A stretch of 64,000 bases of DNA from JBGTGG01 sp964398945 (GCA_964398945.1 CAYNOT010000023.1:3516-67515); one strand, 5' to 3'. Shown: positions 7,093 to 17,665, counted from the stretch's first letter. Notes: generated from the sequence alone by a model not told the origin. Numbers and translations are program-made.

Positions 7093-7818
7093 AACCGAAT
7101 TTTAAAATTTACCATCTTATTCACAATCCTGTTCACCGGGGGTGAAGGAATTGCACAAGTTTCTTCCTTTCGTCTTCAACAAGCTGATTCACTTTTTGAA
7201 AACAGGCGATATGTACAGGCTTTTGAACAGTACGAAGCCATTCTCGCCAATAAAGAATATAGTCCTGCGATGTTGTTGAAAATGGCGTATATCCAGGAGG
7301 GCCTTAATCAATCCGGCAGCGCTTTATACTACCTCAACCTTTATCACCTCATCACCAATGACAAAGCGGTTGTCCATAAAATGGAAGAACTTGCCCGGAA
7401 GCATAACCTCGATGGCTATAAAGCTACCGACCTTGATCGCGTACTGATGATTTACAAAGACCATCGTGAATGGATAACCCTGGGCATGGGGGCGATTATG
7501 GCCTTTTTAATCAGCCTCACCTTTTACTTTAAAATTAGAAAACGCGAACCTGTAGTCGGGCTTTTTATTACAGCCATAGTTTTGGCAATTGGTTTTTTTG
7601 TCCATTTAAATTTTGGCGAACGGCTTGATACCGGAATAATCACGATGCCCAACACGTATATTATGAGTGGCCCTTCTGCCGGGGCTTCTGTGATCTCCAT
7701 TGTTGATGAGGGACATCGGGTGGAAATAGTTGGGAAAAAAGATGTTTGGCTGAAGATCATCTGGAACGGTGAGCCTGCTTATATCAAACAAGAACATCTG
7801 CTCCCCATTAAACTATAA
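7087..7818 (+). CDS. TPR/SH3 membrane protein (BatE-like)
   Basis: 243 residues: signal peptide ending near ...GIAQ (residue 24), a helical repeat region of TPR type (about residues 30-105: ADSLFENRRYVQAFEQYEAIL, MLLKMAYIQEGLNQSGSALYYLNLY), two transmembrane segments (about 130-148 and 156-172), and a C-terminal bacterial SH3 domain (NTYIMSGPSAGASVISIV, DVWLKIIWNGEPAYI). The order matches BatE-type proteins and similar envelope scaffolds of Bacteroidota, although no bat genes are adjacent. A TATCTTTG box at 7022-7029 could be its -7 promoter element. The gene converges with the T9SS gene, their stops two bases apart. Confidence 0.75.
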   Translation: MQNRILKFTILFTILFTGGEGIAQVSSFRLQQADSLFENRRYVQAFEQYEAILANKEYSPAMLLKMAYIQEGLNQSGSALYYLNLYHLITNDKAVVHKMEELARKHNLDGYKATDLDRVLMIYKDHREWITLGMGAIMAFLISLTFYFKIRKREPVVGLFITAIVLAIGFFVHLNFGERLDTGIITMPNTYIMSGPSAGASVISIVDEGHRVEIVGKKDVWLKIIWNGEPAYIKQEHLLPIKL

Positions 7819-7820
7819 TA

Positions 7821-10496
7821 TCAGAACCGTACGGTAATACTCCCTTTATATGCTTTATGGGTGTACTGCAATGTGTAATAATAAACCCCACTGGCAGCAC
7901 CTTCTGCAAACCATTTGAAATCACGGTTCGCTGACTCAAACATCGGACGGCCCCACCGGTTATAAATCCGGATGTTTACAAAACTTCCGGTGCAATTATC
8001 AACAGGCAGAATGTTCACCAACTCTTTTAAGTCTTCATCGTACCGAACCATTGCAAAGTAATCATTGACTGCATCACCATTTGGGGAAATGAAATTCGGT
8101 GGCAAGAATTCCAGGTTCTCGTGATTATAATCTTTGATTTTGATTTTTACTTCCAACGTATCCCCTTTTTGATTGAAACACCGATCGTCTATTAACCGGA
8201 AAGCAAACAGGTATTCATTTTCAAATACCTGGTTTTCAAAAATGCTGCAATCGGGCAACCAATTAAAAGTGGTCTCTACACTGCCAATACCGTCTGCATC
8301 AGCATATACAAATCCCCTTGGTGGTACCGTTCCTTCTGCTTTGATCATTTCCAACCGTAGATGATCTTGATTGGGGATAGTGTTCACATCATTTCCATAG
8401 AGGCCAAGCGAAATCTGATCTCCGATATAACAACTTATTTCACCGTCTATAAATTGAATATCCGGGTTTAAATTCGCCATCGTCAACAACGGCTGCGCAT
8501 TGTCTGGTGGCAACACTTTTACTACCACATTCACTGTATCAGCTTTGTACAAGCGGCACTTGTTGGCATTGTCCACCACAATAAACTCAAATTCAAATTC
8601 ATCTTTCTTGGTGAGGTCAACATTGTCGCAAAATAAATCCCACTTAAAAGGAGAAGAAATTACTCCGTTGCCCGCTACATTATTGAACGAAACCGAATAG
8701 TCGGCCATGTTGAAACCAACTCCTTTCGCACCTAACAAAAGGTAATCGTTGTCGGGATCGTTTCCCACCACATCAAACTGCAACGACTCGTGTATTTTTA
8801 CTTCGATGCCTTCCACCCTTCGCTCACTCATGGGTGTATAATCGGTAGTGATTCTCGGATCCTGATTTCCCGGAAGGATAACCCTCAGGTTAAATTCTGC
8901 AAAGACTGGATTGGGGAGGTTGCAATAATCAGCATCCTCCACGAGCACTTTAATGTTGAAAAAAGTTTGCTTCGTAAAATCATACACATCACATCGCGTA
9001 TCCCACTCAAGTTGTGCTTTGATTCGCCCGGGAATATTTTCCAAAATTTTAAACTCCATTCCAACATCAGCAAGGCTAAACCCATTTACCAACAAAGCCA
9101 TCGTCATGGGATTGTCGTCTGCATCCTCTACTTCGATTGGCCAGGTTACTTTGTCACCTTCATTCAATGTTGCTGTAACATTGGGCGTTATAAATTGTGG
9201 CAACGCATTAGCTGGCGGTTGCACATTCACCGTAACTTTTAACGTATCCGACAATGGCAAACTACAGGCATCATCATAAGCAATTACACCAATCTGGTAG
9301 GGCCCTGGTATCAACGGGCAATCCGGAAAACAAATATCAAAATCGGCAACACTACCATTCACCAACAACGCATCCGTAACCTGTGGCAGCATACCCGATA
9401 CATCCCCTTTGAAATTCAATGGGATCACGCGGATCCTTACCTTCTCCTGAAAATTGTCATCTTGCTTGGAGGCATCCGGATCAGAAACCCGGACTTTAAT
9501 ACACCGGTCTTCGTCCGCCACGGTATTGCTAAAGCTCACCGACATGGTATTGTCAAAAATAAAATCAGCATCCGTTAATTTCTTTCCGAGGATTTGTGGT
9601 GGTTCGGCCTGCGGACAAACATCGACTACCAACATCTGAAAGTCCCGTCTTAGCTCACCGATTTTTACCCCATCCCTGAATTCTTCACATTTCACAGCAA
9701 AAACAAATAATCCCTGGAGGGTTGGTGTCACCGTTAAAAAACCATCATTGCTAATCCGAAGATCAGGCATTCCATTAACGATATTATTTAGGTTAAAGGG
9801 GTTTCGCCACGTGATGGTTGGGTAAGGGGCTGGTGCTATTGGCGGAAGTGCATCAACGGTGTGCGTACTTAATGGCGTTACCAAAGAATAAACCAGTGAA
9901 TCACCATCGTCATCTGTTCCCGCAAAATCAACCCAATACGGTTTCCTTGGACAAGCATAATCATTTAATGGAGGAAAAAGCCGTGGGGAAGAATTAATGA
10001 ATTGTTCCCCATTCATTACTACAGGCGGAAACTCCAAATAAAAAGTTTGTCCTGCTGCGATACCCCCAAACATTGGATCGTTACTATGGATATTGGTAAT
10101 TGTATAATTTCTGCAACACCGCTCCCATACAATATAGTATCCTTCCGGATCATTGTAAATTTCAGGTGGAAAAACCACAGTAGTTGTATAGGTTAGTTTT
10201 TGCGTAACAATTTCCCCATTGGAACATTCAGGTTGGGTGTAGTTAACTTGTGCTATGCTGTAACCATTAAAAAAAACGGTTCGCATCAACACATTGTCCC
10301 GCTTTCTAAAAATAGCCGCAGTGATCTGCGGATCGCGTGCCCCGGGGTTTCCATTTAGTTGATCGAAATAAAGCAGTAGGTTGATACGGTAGTTGTAACC
10401 GTTTAGGTGGAGGACTTCAAACTCACCTCCAACAATATGCGAGGCCGAAAGTGGCAATGCCAGAAAACACAAGAATGCTAGTAAAATTCTCCTCAT
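7821..10496 (-). CDS. Large T9SS surface protein with gliding-type C-terminal domain
   Basis: 891 residues from ATG 10496; the protein starts RRILLAFLCFLALPLSAS, a clear signal peptide, so the longer upstream frame is rejected. After cleavage, SHIVGGEFEV opens a series of beta-rich, cadherin/PKD-like repeats with recurring phrases such as ...ADDNPMTM, VGNDPDNDYL, YGNDVN and F-WDLFCD-type boundaries. The last 85 residues are the gliding motility-associated (CHU_C, type B) sorting domain: ISPNGDAVNDYF, IYNRWGRPMFES and the end GVYYYTLQ...GSITVRF. Such domains send proteins through the type IX secretion system to the cell surface. Probable role: adhesin or surface layer component. It is transcribed divergently from rlmD. 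Confidence 0.9.
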   Translation of the reverse strand: MRRILLAFLCFLALPLSASHIVGGEFEVLHLNGYNYRINLLLYFDQLNGNPGARDPQITAAIFRKRDNVLMRTVFFNGYSIAQVNYTQPECSNGEIVTQKLTYTTTVVFPPEIYNDPEGYYIVWERCCRNYTITNIHSNDPMFGGIAAGQTFYLEFPPVVMNGEQFINSSPRLFPPLNDYACPRKPYWVDFAGTDDDGDSLVYSLVTPLSTHTVDALPPIAPAPYPTITWRNPFNLNNIVNGMPDLRISNDGFLTVTPTLQGLFVFAVKCEEFRDGVKIGELRRDFQMLVVDVCPQAEPPQILGKKLTDADFIFDNTMSVSFSNTVADEDRCIKVRVSDPDASKQDDNFQEKVRIRVIPLNFKGDVSGMLPQVTDALLVNGSVADFDICFPDCPLIPGPYQIGVIAYDDACSLPLSDTLKVTVNVQPPANALPQFITPNVTATLNEGDKVTWPIEVEDADDNPMTMALLVNGFSLADVGMEFKILENIPGRIKAQLEWDTRCDVYDFTKQTFFNIKVLVEDADYCNLPNPVFAEFNLRVILPGNQDPRITTDYTPMSERRVEGIEVKIHESLQFDVVGNDPDNDYLLLGAKGVGFNMADYSVSFNNVAGNGVISSPFKWDLFCDNVDLTKKDEFEFEFIVVDNANKCRLYKADTVNVVVKVLPPDNAQPLLTMANLNPDIQFIDGEISCYIGDQISLGLYGNDVNTIPNQDHLRLEMIKAEGTVPPRGFVYADADGIGSVETTFNWLPDCSIFENQVFENEYLFAFRLIDDRCFNQKGDTLEVKIKIKDYNHENLEFLPPNFISPNGDAVNDYFAMVRYDEDLKELVNILPVDNCTGSFVNIRIYNRWGRPMFESANRDFKWFAEGAASGVYYYTLQYTHKAYKGSITVRF

Positions 10497-10558
10497 ACCG
10501 TACGTCTGAACCTTAAAGATAGAAAAACCGAATGCAGTAAGAAACCCCCACAATTCCT

Positions 10559-10566
10559 TAATTTTG
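10559..10566 (+). promoter_or_regulatory. Promoter -7 box of rlmD
   Basis: TAATTTTG fits TAnnTTTG exactly and lies 8 bases before the rlmD ATG, implying a very short or absent 5' leader. No convincing TTG is seen at -33. Confidence 0.45.
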
Positions 10567-10574
10567 ATCCCTTT

Positions 10575-11996
10575 ATGAGAAAAGGGGAAATTTTAAGCGG
10601 AATTACCATCGAATCGGTGGGGGCAGAAGGTAATTGCATTGCCAAAATTGATGGCAAAGTGCTCTTTTTAAAAGGCGGGGCACCGGGCGATATCGTGGAG
10701 GTAAAGATCACCAAAGTAAAAAGCAGTTTTTTAGAAGGTCAGATTGTAAAAATCAACACCGAATCTGATTTACGGGTTCATCCGTTTTGCAGCCATTATG
10801 GAACCTGTGGCGGCTGTTCTTTCCAGCATTTAAATTACGAAACCCAGCTTTTCTACAAACAAAAGCAGGTGGTCGACAATCTCGAACGCATTGGTGGCCT
10901 TACCCTTCCGCAAATACAACCCATCCTTCCCTCTGCTAAGACACAGTACTACCGCAATCGGTTGGATTTTACATTCACTTTTCAGCGCTGGCTTTCCTGG
11001 CAAGAAATGCAAGCGAATGTCCCTTTCGGGGAACCGGGCCTCGGCTTCCACATCCCCAAAATGTTCGATAAAGTATTCGATGTGAAGGAATGCTACCTGT
11101 TGGCAGATCCGTCCAATGCCATTCGCCTGGCAGTGAAGGATGAAGCGATCAACCATAAAATTCCATTCTTCGACTTGCGCAAACAAACCGGGTTTCTTCG
11201 TACGCTAACGCTTCGCATCGCCAACACCGGGGAGATCATGATCATTTTGCAAGTGGCCAACGATACCCTGAAGTGGGTCGACCAAATCCTCTCCCGGTTG
11301 GAAAACGAATTTCCACAAATCACTTCCTTCAATTATATCGTCAACACAAAACGCAACGATACGTTTCAGGACCAGGAAATCATTTGCTGGAAAGGCAACC
11401 CCTACATCACCGAACAAATGAAAAGCAGTGACGGCACTCGCGATTTGCAATTCCGCGTGGGCGCGAAATCTTTTTACCAAACCAATTCGGACCAGGCGTA
11501 CGAACTCTATAAAGTTGCAGCAGATTTTGCCGGGCTCACCGGAGACGAGCGCGTCTACGATTTATATACCGGAACAGGGACCATTGCCAACTTCGTAGCC
11601 GGAAAATGTAAAGAAGTAATCGGATTGGAATATGTATCCGAAGCCATCGAAGATGCAAAAGTGAATTCAACAATAAATAATATTACCAACACTAAGTTTT
11701 TTGCCGGGGATATAAAAGATTTGTTGGATGATGCCTTCCTCAAAAAATACGGCAAACCCGATGTGGTCATTACCGATCCGCCACGGGCCGGTATGCACGA
11801 AGACGTTTGCAGGATGTTGCTGAAAGCCGCTCCACAAAAAATTGTATATGTAAGTTGCAACCCTGCCACCCAAGCCCGCGACTTAAAAATACTGGCGGAA
11901 GATTACACGATTCAAAAAGTAAGACCAGTCGATATGTTTCCGCATACGATGCACGTAGAAAATGTGGTGTTGCTGACCCGTCACTCTGAGCGCTAG
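10575..11996 (+). CDS. rlmD: 23S rRNA (uracil-5-)-methyltransferase RlmD/RumA family
   Basis: 473 residues. Domains in order: TRAM-like N-terminus (residues 5-60), an iron-sulphur cluster cysteine set C72-x5-C78-x2-C81 (with a further Cys in DVKECYLL), and the SAM methyltransferase core with DLYTGTGTI, TDPPRAGMH and the catalytic-loop VSCNPAT (Cys about 428). RlmD methylates U1939 of 23S rRNA in E. coli; TrmA-like tRNA or other RNA targets are possible for Bacteroidota homologues. The last residues, HSER, are unusual: they and the stop codon are encoded by the left arm of an interspersed inverted repeat (11980-12053), so the natural C-terminus probably ended near VVLLTR. Confidence 0.92.
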   Translation: MRKGEILSGITIESVGAEGNCIAKIDGKVLFLKGGAPGDIVEVKITKVKSSFLEGQIVKINTESDLRVHPFCSHYGTCGGCSFQHLNYETQLFYKQKQVVDNLERIGGLTLPQIQPILPSAKTQYYRNRLDFTFTFQRWLSWQEMQANVPFGEPGLGFHIPKMFDKVFDVKECYLLADPSNAIRLAVKDEAINHKIPFFDLRKQTGFLRTLTLRIANTGEIMIILQVANDTLKWVDQILSRLENEFPQITSFNYIVNTKRNDTFQDQEIICWKGNPYITEQMKSSDGTRDLQFRVGAKSFYQTNSDQAYELYKVAADFAGLTGDERVYDLYTGTGTIANFVAGKCKEVIGLEYVSEAIEDAKVNSTINNITNTKFFAGDIKDLLDDAFLKKYGKPDVVITDPPRAGMHEDVCRMLLKAAPQKIVYVSCNPATQARDLKILAEDYTIQKVRPVDMFPHTMHVENVVLLTRHSER

Positions 11997-12053
11997 CAAA
12001 GAGTCTTTGGAATAAGGGGAAAGATTCTTCAGTCGTACCTCCTTCTGAATGAC
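11980..12053. repeat. Interspersed inverted repeat overlapping the rlmD stop
   Basis: Imperfect inverted repeat of the widespread Bacteroidota kind: left arm GTCACTCTGAGCG...AAAGAGTCTTT, right arm AAAGATTCTTCAG...CTTCTGAATGAC. The TAG of rlmD (11994-11996) is inside the left arm. Together with the heptad tract at 12091 it fills the gap between rlmD and the aminotransferase. Confidence 0.65.
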
Positions 12054-12090
12054 GGATTTGTTTTAATAATTTAATAAAGGTATCCAACAT

Positions 12091-12216
12091 CAGCACCCAG
12101 TACCCAGTATCCAGTATCCAGTATCTAATGTCTAGTATCTTGCGTCTAATATCTAATGTCTAGTATCTTGCGTCTAATATCTAATGTCTAACATCTTACG
12201 TCTAACGTCTCTCTCG
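12091..12216 (+). repeat. Heptad tract H1, 17 units, before aminotransferase
   Basis: Strict 7-nt phase kept for at least 17 consecutive units, e.g. CAGTACC, CAGTATC (x3), TAATGTC, TAGTATC, TTGCGTC, TAATATC; every unit ends in (A/G)TC or CC. A four-unit block (TAATATC, TAATGTC, TAGTATC, TTGCGTC) repeats. The tract runs to within two bases of the ATG at 12218, so it would form the whole 5' leader of that mRNA. Confidence 0.85.
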
Positions 12217-12217
12217 C

Positions 12218-13525
12218 ATGCGTCAAAAATTATTAAGTGAAGGTGCCAAAGAACTGAGTTATGAAATCCGCGAAATCGTTAAGAAAGCGGAAGAAATAAA
12301 AAAACTCGGTCAGCCTATCTATTGGGAAAATATTGGTGACCCGATCCAGAAATTACATCCCCTACCTGAATGGATCAAGAAGATTGTATCCGATCTCATG
12401 TTACAAAATGATACGTTTAGCTATTGCCCATCCAAAGGTGTATTGGAAACCCGTGAATTTCTGGCAGGCCGGACCAACGCATTGGGCGGCACACAAATCA
12501 CCGCAGATGACATTTGCTTTTTCAACGGATTAGGTGACGCCATTGCAAAAATATATCAATACCTAACCCACACTTCCCGGATTATCGGGCCATCGCCAGC
12601 CTACTCCACACACTCCAGCGCAGAAGCGGCACACGCCAATCATGAACCGCTCACCTACACACTTGATCCCGGCAACAATTGGTTCCCTGATTTGGATGAC
12701 CTCTATAATAAAGTGAAATACAATCCGAATATTGTCGGCATCCTGATCATCAATCCCGACAATCCTACAGGAATGGTGTATCCGCTGGAAACATTGAAAA
12801 GAATTGTGGAGATCGCCCGCGAGTTTAATCTGTTTCTGATCAGTGACGAAATCTACATCAACATCACCTACAATGGGGCTAAAGCCTACTCATTGGCAGA
12901 AGTGATCGAAGATGTCCCCGGCATTGCCATGCGTGGGATTTCGAAAGAACTGCCGTGGCCGGGATCGCGATGCGGTTGGGTCGAGTATTATAACAGGGAT
13001 AAAGATGCGGACTTCAACCGTTATTGCCAGGCCATTGACAATGCGAAGATGATTGAAGTATGCTCAACAAAACTTCCACAACTGGCGATCCCAAAAATCC
13101 TGGGTGATCCGCGCTTTACAGTTTACCGTGAAGAGACCAACCAGAAAATCGGAAAACGCGCTAAACTCATTTCGGGAATTTTAGGCACCGTACCGGCACT
13201 TTATTTTAATGAAACGTTTGGTGCGTTCTACAATACCATCATTTTTAAAGAAGGTACATTAAACGGTTCGCAAAAAATGGAAATTGCCAATCCTGCAATC
13301 CGCGCTAAAGTTGAAGAGTGGACAAAAGAACCCATGGCCTTCGACAAACGGTTTGTGTATTACTTGCTTGGCGCAAAAGGAATTTGCGTGGTGCCCATCT
13401 CATCGTTCTGTTCAACCTTACAAGGTTTTAGGATTACACTGTTGGAAGAAGATGAAGAGCGACTGACAAAAATTTTTACAGATATACGGGATGGGATTAA
13501 AGAGTACTTATTTAGTCATCCATAG
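12218..13525 (+). CDS. PLP-dependent aminotransferase, class I/II
   Basis: 435 residues of fold-type I aminotransferase. Visible motifs: substrate/PLP loop GDP (40-42), NPDNPTG (179-185, the Asn that binds PLP O3'), DEIY (210-213), the Schiff-base lysine K243 in GISKELPWPGSR, and the distal Arg in FRITLLE near residue 415. The pattern resembles alanine/aspartate-type aminotransferases of Bacteroidota; the exact substrate is not determined. It stands alone, preceded by the H1 heptad tract and with no visible promoter box inside that tract. Confidence 0.88.
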   Translation: MRQKLLSEGAKELSYEIREIVKKAEEIKKLGQPIYWENIGDPIQKLHPLPEWIKKIVSDLMLQNDTFSYCPSKGVLETREFLAGRTNALGGTQITADDICFFNGLGDAIAKIYQYLTHTSRIIGPSPAYSTHSSAEAAHANHEPLTYTLDPGNNWFPDLDDLYNKVKYNPNIVGILIINPDNPTGMVYPLETLKRIVEIAREFNLFLISDEIYINITYNGAKAYSLAEVIEDVPGIAMRGISKELPWPGSRCGWVEYYNRDKDADFNRYCQAIDNAKMIEVCSTKLPQLAIPKILGDPRFTVYREETNQKIGKRAKLISGILGTVPALYFNETFGAFYNTIIFKEGTLNGSQKMEIANPAIRAKVEEWTKEPMAFDKRFVYYLLGAKGICVVPISSFCSTLQGFRITLLEEDEERLTKIFTDIRDGIKEYLFSHP

Positions 13526-13571
13526 AAAAATCAAATTTTGTTTTTACCTTTAGTCACCCAACCCATTAGCT

Positions 13572-13931
13572 ATGAACTATAAAATCCCATTCTTCATCTT
13601 AGGATTTCTGATTTTCTCTTTAGAAGCCACCTTTGCCCAAGACACACTGCAAGTAGCGTCTTCTTTTCAAAAAGCAGAAGTTATCGCTACCCGGATGGAA
13701 CGCGAACTATCGCTCTCGAAGAACCAAACCGAAAAGGTAAAGGCTCTGGCCTTTGAACGGTTCGAAATATTGAAAGTGAAGAAGTCAAACTTTCCTGCTC
13801 AACTTGCCCAGGCCAATAATGAAGTGCAAAGGAAACTCGCAACCATTTTAACCTCGCAGCAATGGGAATTGTACCAAGACCTGAAAAATGATATTCAAAA
13901 GCAAAAGGATGAATTCGTACGAAAGCCCTAA
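13572..13931 (+). CDS. Small exported helical protein (Spy/CpxP-like layout)
   Basis: 119 residues: signal peptide ending at TFAQ (residue 23), then an all-helical, charged domain. The pattern LSLSKNQTEKVKAL and later ILTSQQWELYQ resembles the two L-T-x-x-Q motifs of Spy/CpxP periplasmic chaperone-like proteins. This is a resemblance, not a firm family call. It sits between the aminotransferase and a lipoprotein gene on the same strand. Confidence 0.6.
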   Translation: MNYKIPFFILGFLIFSLEATFAQDTLQVASSFQKAEVIATRMERELSLSKNQTEKVKALAFERFEILKVKKSNFPAQLAQANNEVQRKLATILTSQQWELYQDLKNDIQKQKDEFVRKP

Positions 13932-13981
13932 CTATAAGTTTTCAATTATGGAATTAGAAATGGATTTTTAAAATGGCGACC

Positions 13982-14512
13982 ATGAAAAAAGTGTTTTTTC
14001 TATTGGTTATTTCTTCCCTGTTGCTGACTGGCGCGTGCAACCTGTTTCCGGATGACCCTGAGCTGCCTCCTATTACAATGGAAGGAAAGAATACTTTCGG
14101 ATGTTTGGTGGATGGGAAATTTTTTTTGCCAAGAGCTCCTGTTGGATATGGGGCTGGTGTCCGTGTTGAAATTCAAAATTTAACTGATACTGTTGGGATC
14201 AATATCTATGCGAGTAATGTGAGCACAAAGCAGACACTAATTATTTCACTTTTTGATACACCAAATTTGATTATCAATAAAATTTATGACGATAGTGAGA
14301 ATAATTTTACAATAGATTATCTTGATTACGACATGACATCATCATGTCATTACAATTCTATATTAAGCGCAAAAATTACCCTGTCTAAATTTGATATTTC
14401 AGGAACAAACAAAATTATAGCAGGAACATTTGAATTCTCTGCACACAGTAATGATTGTAATAAAACTGTTTTTGTAACCAAGGGAAGATTTGATATTGGT
14501 GATGTAAACTAA
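13982..14512 (+). CDS. Lipoprotein, DUF6252-like
   Basis: About 176 residues from the ATG before KKVFFLL (an ATG three codons upstream is the alternative). The N-terminus is a lipoprotein signal with lipobox LTGAC. The mature part is beta-rich, with FGCLVDGKFFLPR near the start and GTFEFSA...VTKGRFDIG at the end, the layout of DUF6252-type proteins. Function unknown; expected to be anchored in the outer or inner membrane. Codon use is AT-rich in its second half. Confidence 0.65.
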   Translation: MKKVFFLLVISSLLLTGACNLFPDDPELPPITMEGKNTFGCLVDGKFFLPRAPVGYGAGVRVEIQNLTDTVGINIYASNVSTKQTLIISLFDTPNLIINKIYDDSENNFTIDYLDYDMTSSCHYNSILSAKITLSKFDISGTNKIIAGTFEFSAHSNDCNKTVFVTKGRFDIGDVN

Positions 14513-14553
14513 ATTAAAAAATCACTTCACGCTAAACAGATAGCAACTATGAA

Positions 14554-17500
14554 ATGGATTTTTCCAGTTGGGCCAAGCTTTATGCTTCCTTATTGAGTTC
14601 CGTGATCAATCCCTCTTCAAACATGGTTCACCTGAACACCATCAATCAACAAATAGACAGTAATCTTTCAAGTTATGATCGGGACAATCCGATTGTTGAC
14701 TTCCCAACACTTTTTATTGCTTATCAAAGCCTGCGTAATGATGCGTTGTCTCTGAATTTGTTGACTAACAACAATGAACGGCTGGTGGATGTAGCGAACC
14801 GTTCCCAATCTCCCTATACCACAGGCTATGCTTTTGCCACTGCACCTGTTTTGGGTACGGATGACGATGGTGATGTTACCTTTATGTTCCGGACAGGGTT
14901 GTTTGTCAATAGTTCGCAGAAAACGTTTGGCAATTTTCAGGTTGATTTTGGCAATGGAGCCGGATACCAATCCATGACCGCAAATGTTCCCAAGAATATT
15001 ATCTATAGTTCTTCCGGTGAAAAAACCTTGAAATTTAAAATCCAGTTTACAGATGGCACCACCTATTATAGCCACTCCAAATTTTATATTTTAAATTCCA
15101 CACAAGGTAATCCTCAGGCTCGGTATAGTGGGAATGACGCAAGAGCTTTTAAATTTCCACGATCGACTGACAGCAATTGTCTGGAGCCATCTTTTCCTAA
15201 CCCGCAAGCAGTAGGAGGCAGTTTTTATGGGGCAACTGTAACCGTGGAATATGGAGCTATCGGAAATCGTCCTGTCCTTGGTTGCGTACCTCAATTTATT
15301 AAACCCCTGATCGTGTTAGAAGGATTGGATGTTGGAAAATTCATTGGGTCAAATCATAGTTACAGTGATTTTATATCAGAAGATATTAGAGGAGGAATAT
15401 TTATAGACGCAAATCCAAATCAATCTGGAACGCAGCTTTTTGGAGACAGGCTTGAAGCAGCAGGATACGACCTAATTTTTGTTGATTATGAGGAAGGCGC
15501 TGGAGATATTGTACGGAATGCCTATTTATTGGAGAATATCATCCAATGGGTCAACATACATAAAATCAATAACCCGGTAACGGGTCTACGTGAAGGGAAT
15601 GTAGTGCTTGGGCAGAGCATGGGTGGACTCATTGGTCGGTATGCTGTTTGTGACATGGAGAAAAGATGGGCAGCTTCCCCATCCGTATACGCTCATCACG
15701 AAGTGAGAATGTTTGTCAGCCATGATTCAGGCCACCGTGGTTCCCACATACCATTGGGTTTTCAGGCTACGTTAAATGATCTGGCCACCGTAAAACTTGG
15801 TCGAATAGGCCTTGCAACATTTGGTATTATCGGAGGTATAATCGGTTCGAAGATTGAGTTGAAGGATGTTGTTGGTATTCTTAGAAAAGCACATGATCTT
15901 TTAAATATTGAGCCTGGGCCAAAACAAATGTTAATCGTTCAAGATGGTAGTACCAATACATTTTTAAATGGGCAATACCGTTCCGTGATCACCTTTGCAG
16001 CTGGGTATACACCGAGTTTTACCATGCGGGCATTGGCGAATGGGTCGGAATGTGGTGTAGGTCAATTAGTGAATCCGGGTGGTGAAATACTATATTTTGA
16101 TTCAAAACTTTATGTCCATCCATTGTTGTTCGTGAGTACCCTTGCAGCAGTCTCTACAACCGTAACGAGTATAAATCCTGATCTGGGATTTTTGGTTCAA
16201 GGTGCGCTTAGTCCGTTCATTGTCTTTACAGGAAAAAGATGGAAATCGAATTATGTAGTGAATGCCACTCCTACATCGGGAACTAATCAGGCTTACAAAG
16301 CAAAAATTTCATTTGAAAAGAAAATACTCTTTGTTATCAATATAAATATTGACCTTGTAAATTCTAGCAGAAATTCAATTCCGGGGACATTGCCTTGGGA
16401 CTCTTCAGCTGGTGGCTACTACGGTATTCAAGAATTGAAAATTAAGAACCCCAATATAAAATTATACCCTATACTAGAGGTTGACCTCACCGTTCGGGCT
16501 GCAAGAACTTTCGGGCATGTTCCTACCGTGAGTGCTTTGGATATTTCAACGTCTCTTACAGCGGCTGCCTTGGCCAGTCCGTATACAGGCGGGAATAATC
16601 CAAACTATCCGTCCAGTTTCCCCACATTCAAAACACAGGAAAAATTAGAAGAAGAAGTTGCTAATTCTTTTTACAATACCAGACACATTCAATTCACCGC
16701 GCGAAATGCGAATTGGATCTTCAATGAAATGGAGGGAATAGCCCAGCCCCCTAGTTCCTGTGCTTATTTGTGCCTGGATAATCAGGCAATACTTGGGGCA
16801 AGTGTAATTTGTACAAGTGAAGTATATCAATTGTCAAATCTTGCATCAGGCGTTCCGGTAATTTGGTCATCAACTTGGAATAGTCCACCCTATCCACAAC
16901 TCGTTCACAACTCGCCAAGTGCGAACCAACTTACCATCAATAATACATATTCCTATCCGTCATCAACGACATTAAAAGCAACCATCAACGGGGAATGTGG
17001 TACCCGGGAATTTACAAAAAACATAGGGTAGCGACACCAATAGCTCTATTCAATACGGCACCCATAATCAAGAGGGATGCTATATCAACAATGTTTATCA
17101 ACCTCTGCGCAGCGGGTCGCTTCCAACTACGTATAGCCCGGGATTTTTAAACGAGGTATGTATGGCGCAAATTGTCCTCAGTAATATGGGAGGAAAAACT
17201 GTAACTTTTACAGGGGCTACCAATCCCCTTTATTGGAACTATAACAGCCTAAATAGTACGTTATCATTACAACTGCCTTATCTCCATGGTGGTATACCAT
17301 TTACATTTAAAATTTCAGGAGAAGGAGCATGCCAGGATAAGTCACTTCTTTTCTTTAGTACCAGGGTTCAAGGAACCTACTATATGGTATCACCAAACCC
17401 AGCCACTGATATGATCACAATTACTGCAAATTCAACTCTTGAAGTTCAGAGTAGTGATTCCAAAAACTTTACGGAGGAATTGGATTTCATTGTGAAAATA

Positions 17501-17655
17501 GCCGATACAGAAACGGGGCAACTTTGTTCACCTCTAAACCGATAATAGGTAAAGCGATTGAGCAAATTGATATTTCAAAACTATCAGAGGGGCTTTATAC
17601 AATCCAAATTATTGAAAAAGAGTCGGTACAATCGTTTAAAATTATTAAGCAGTAA
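14554..17655 (+). pseudogene. Lipase-like T9SS protein broken by two frame slips
   Basis: One gene read in three pieces. Piece 1 (14554-17031) holds an alpha/beta-hydrolase region with GQSMGG (nucleophile Ser about 355) and a later Ig-like part. It stops at TAG 17029-17031, but the frame one base over continues smoothly from 17030 (SDTNSS...) into the piece ending at 17545, which carries the type A sorting-domain start VSPNPATD. That piece stops early, and the domain's end (SKPIIGKAIEQIDIS...LYTIQII) follows in yet another frame to TAA 17655. Removing one G at 17026-17028 and adding one T at 17523-17525 restores a single reading frame. The start may have a third slip: ATG 14549 plus one extra T in the T-run 14559-14563 would give KWIFSSWAKLY as N-terminus. 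Either a decaying gene or sequencing indels in homopolymers. Confidence 0.75.
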
Positions 17656-17665
17656 TACCGATGCC

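Noticed and set aside
12091..12216. CRISPR array
   Set aside because: The repeated units are 7 nt in direct contact and have no spacers or cas genes nearby.
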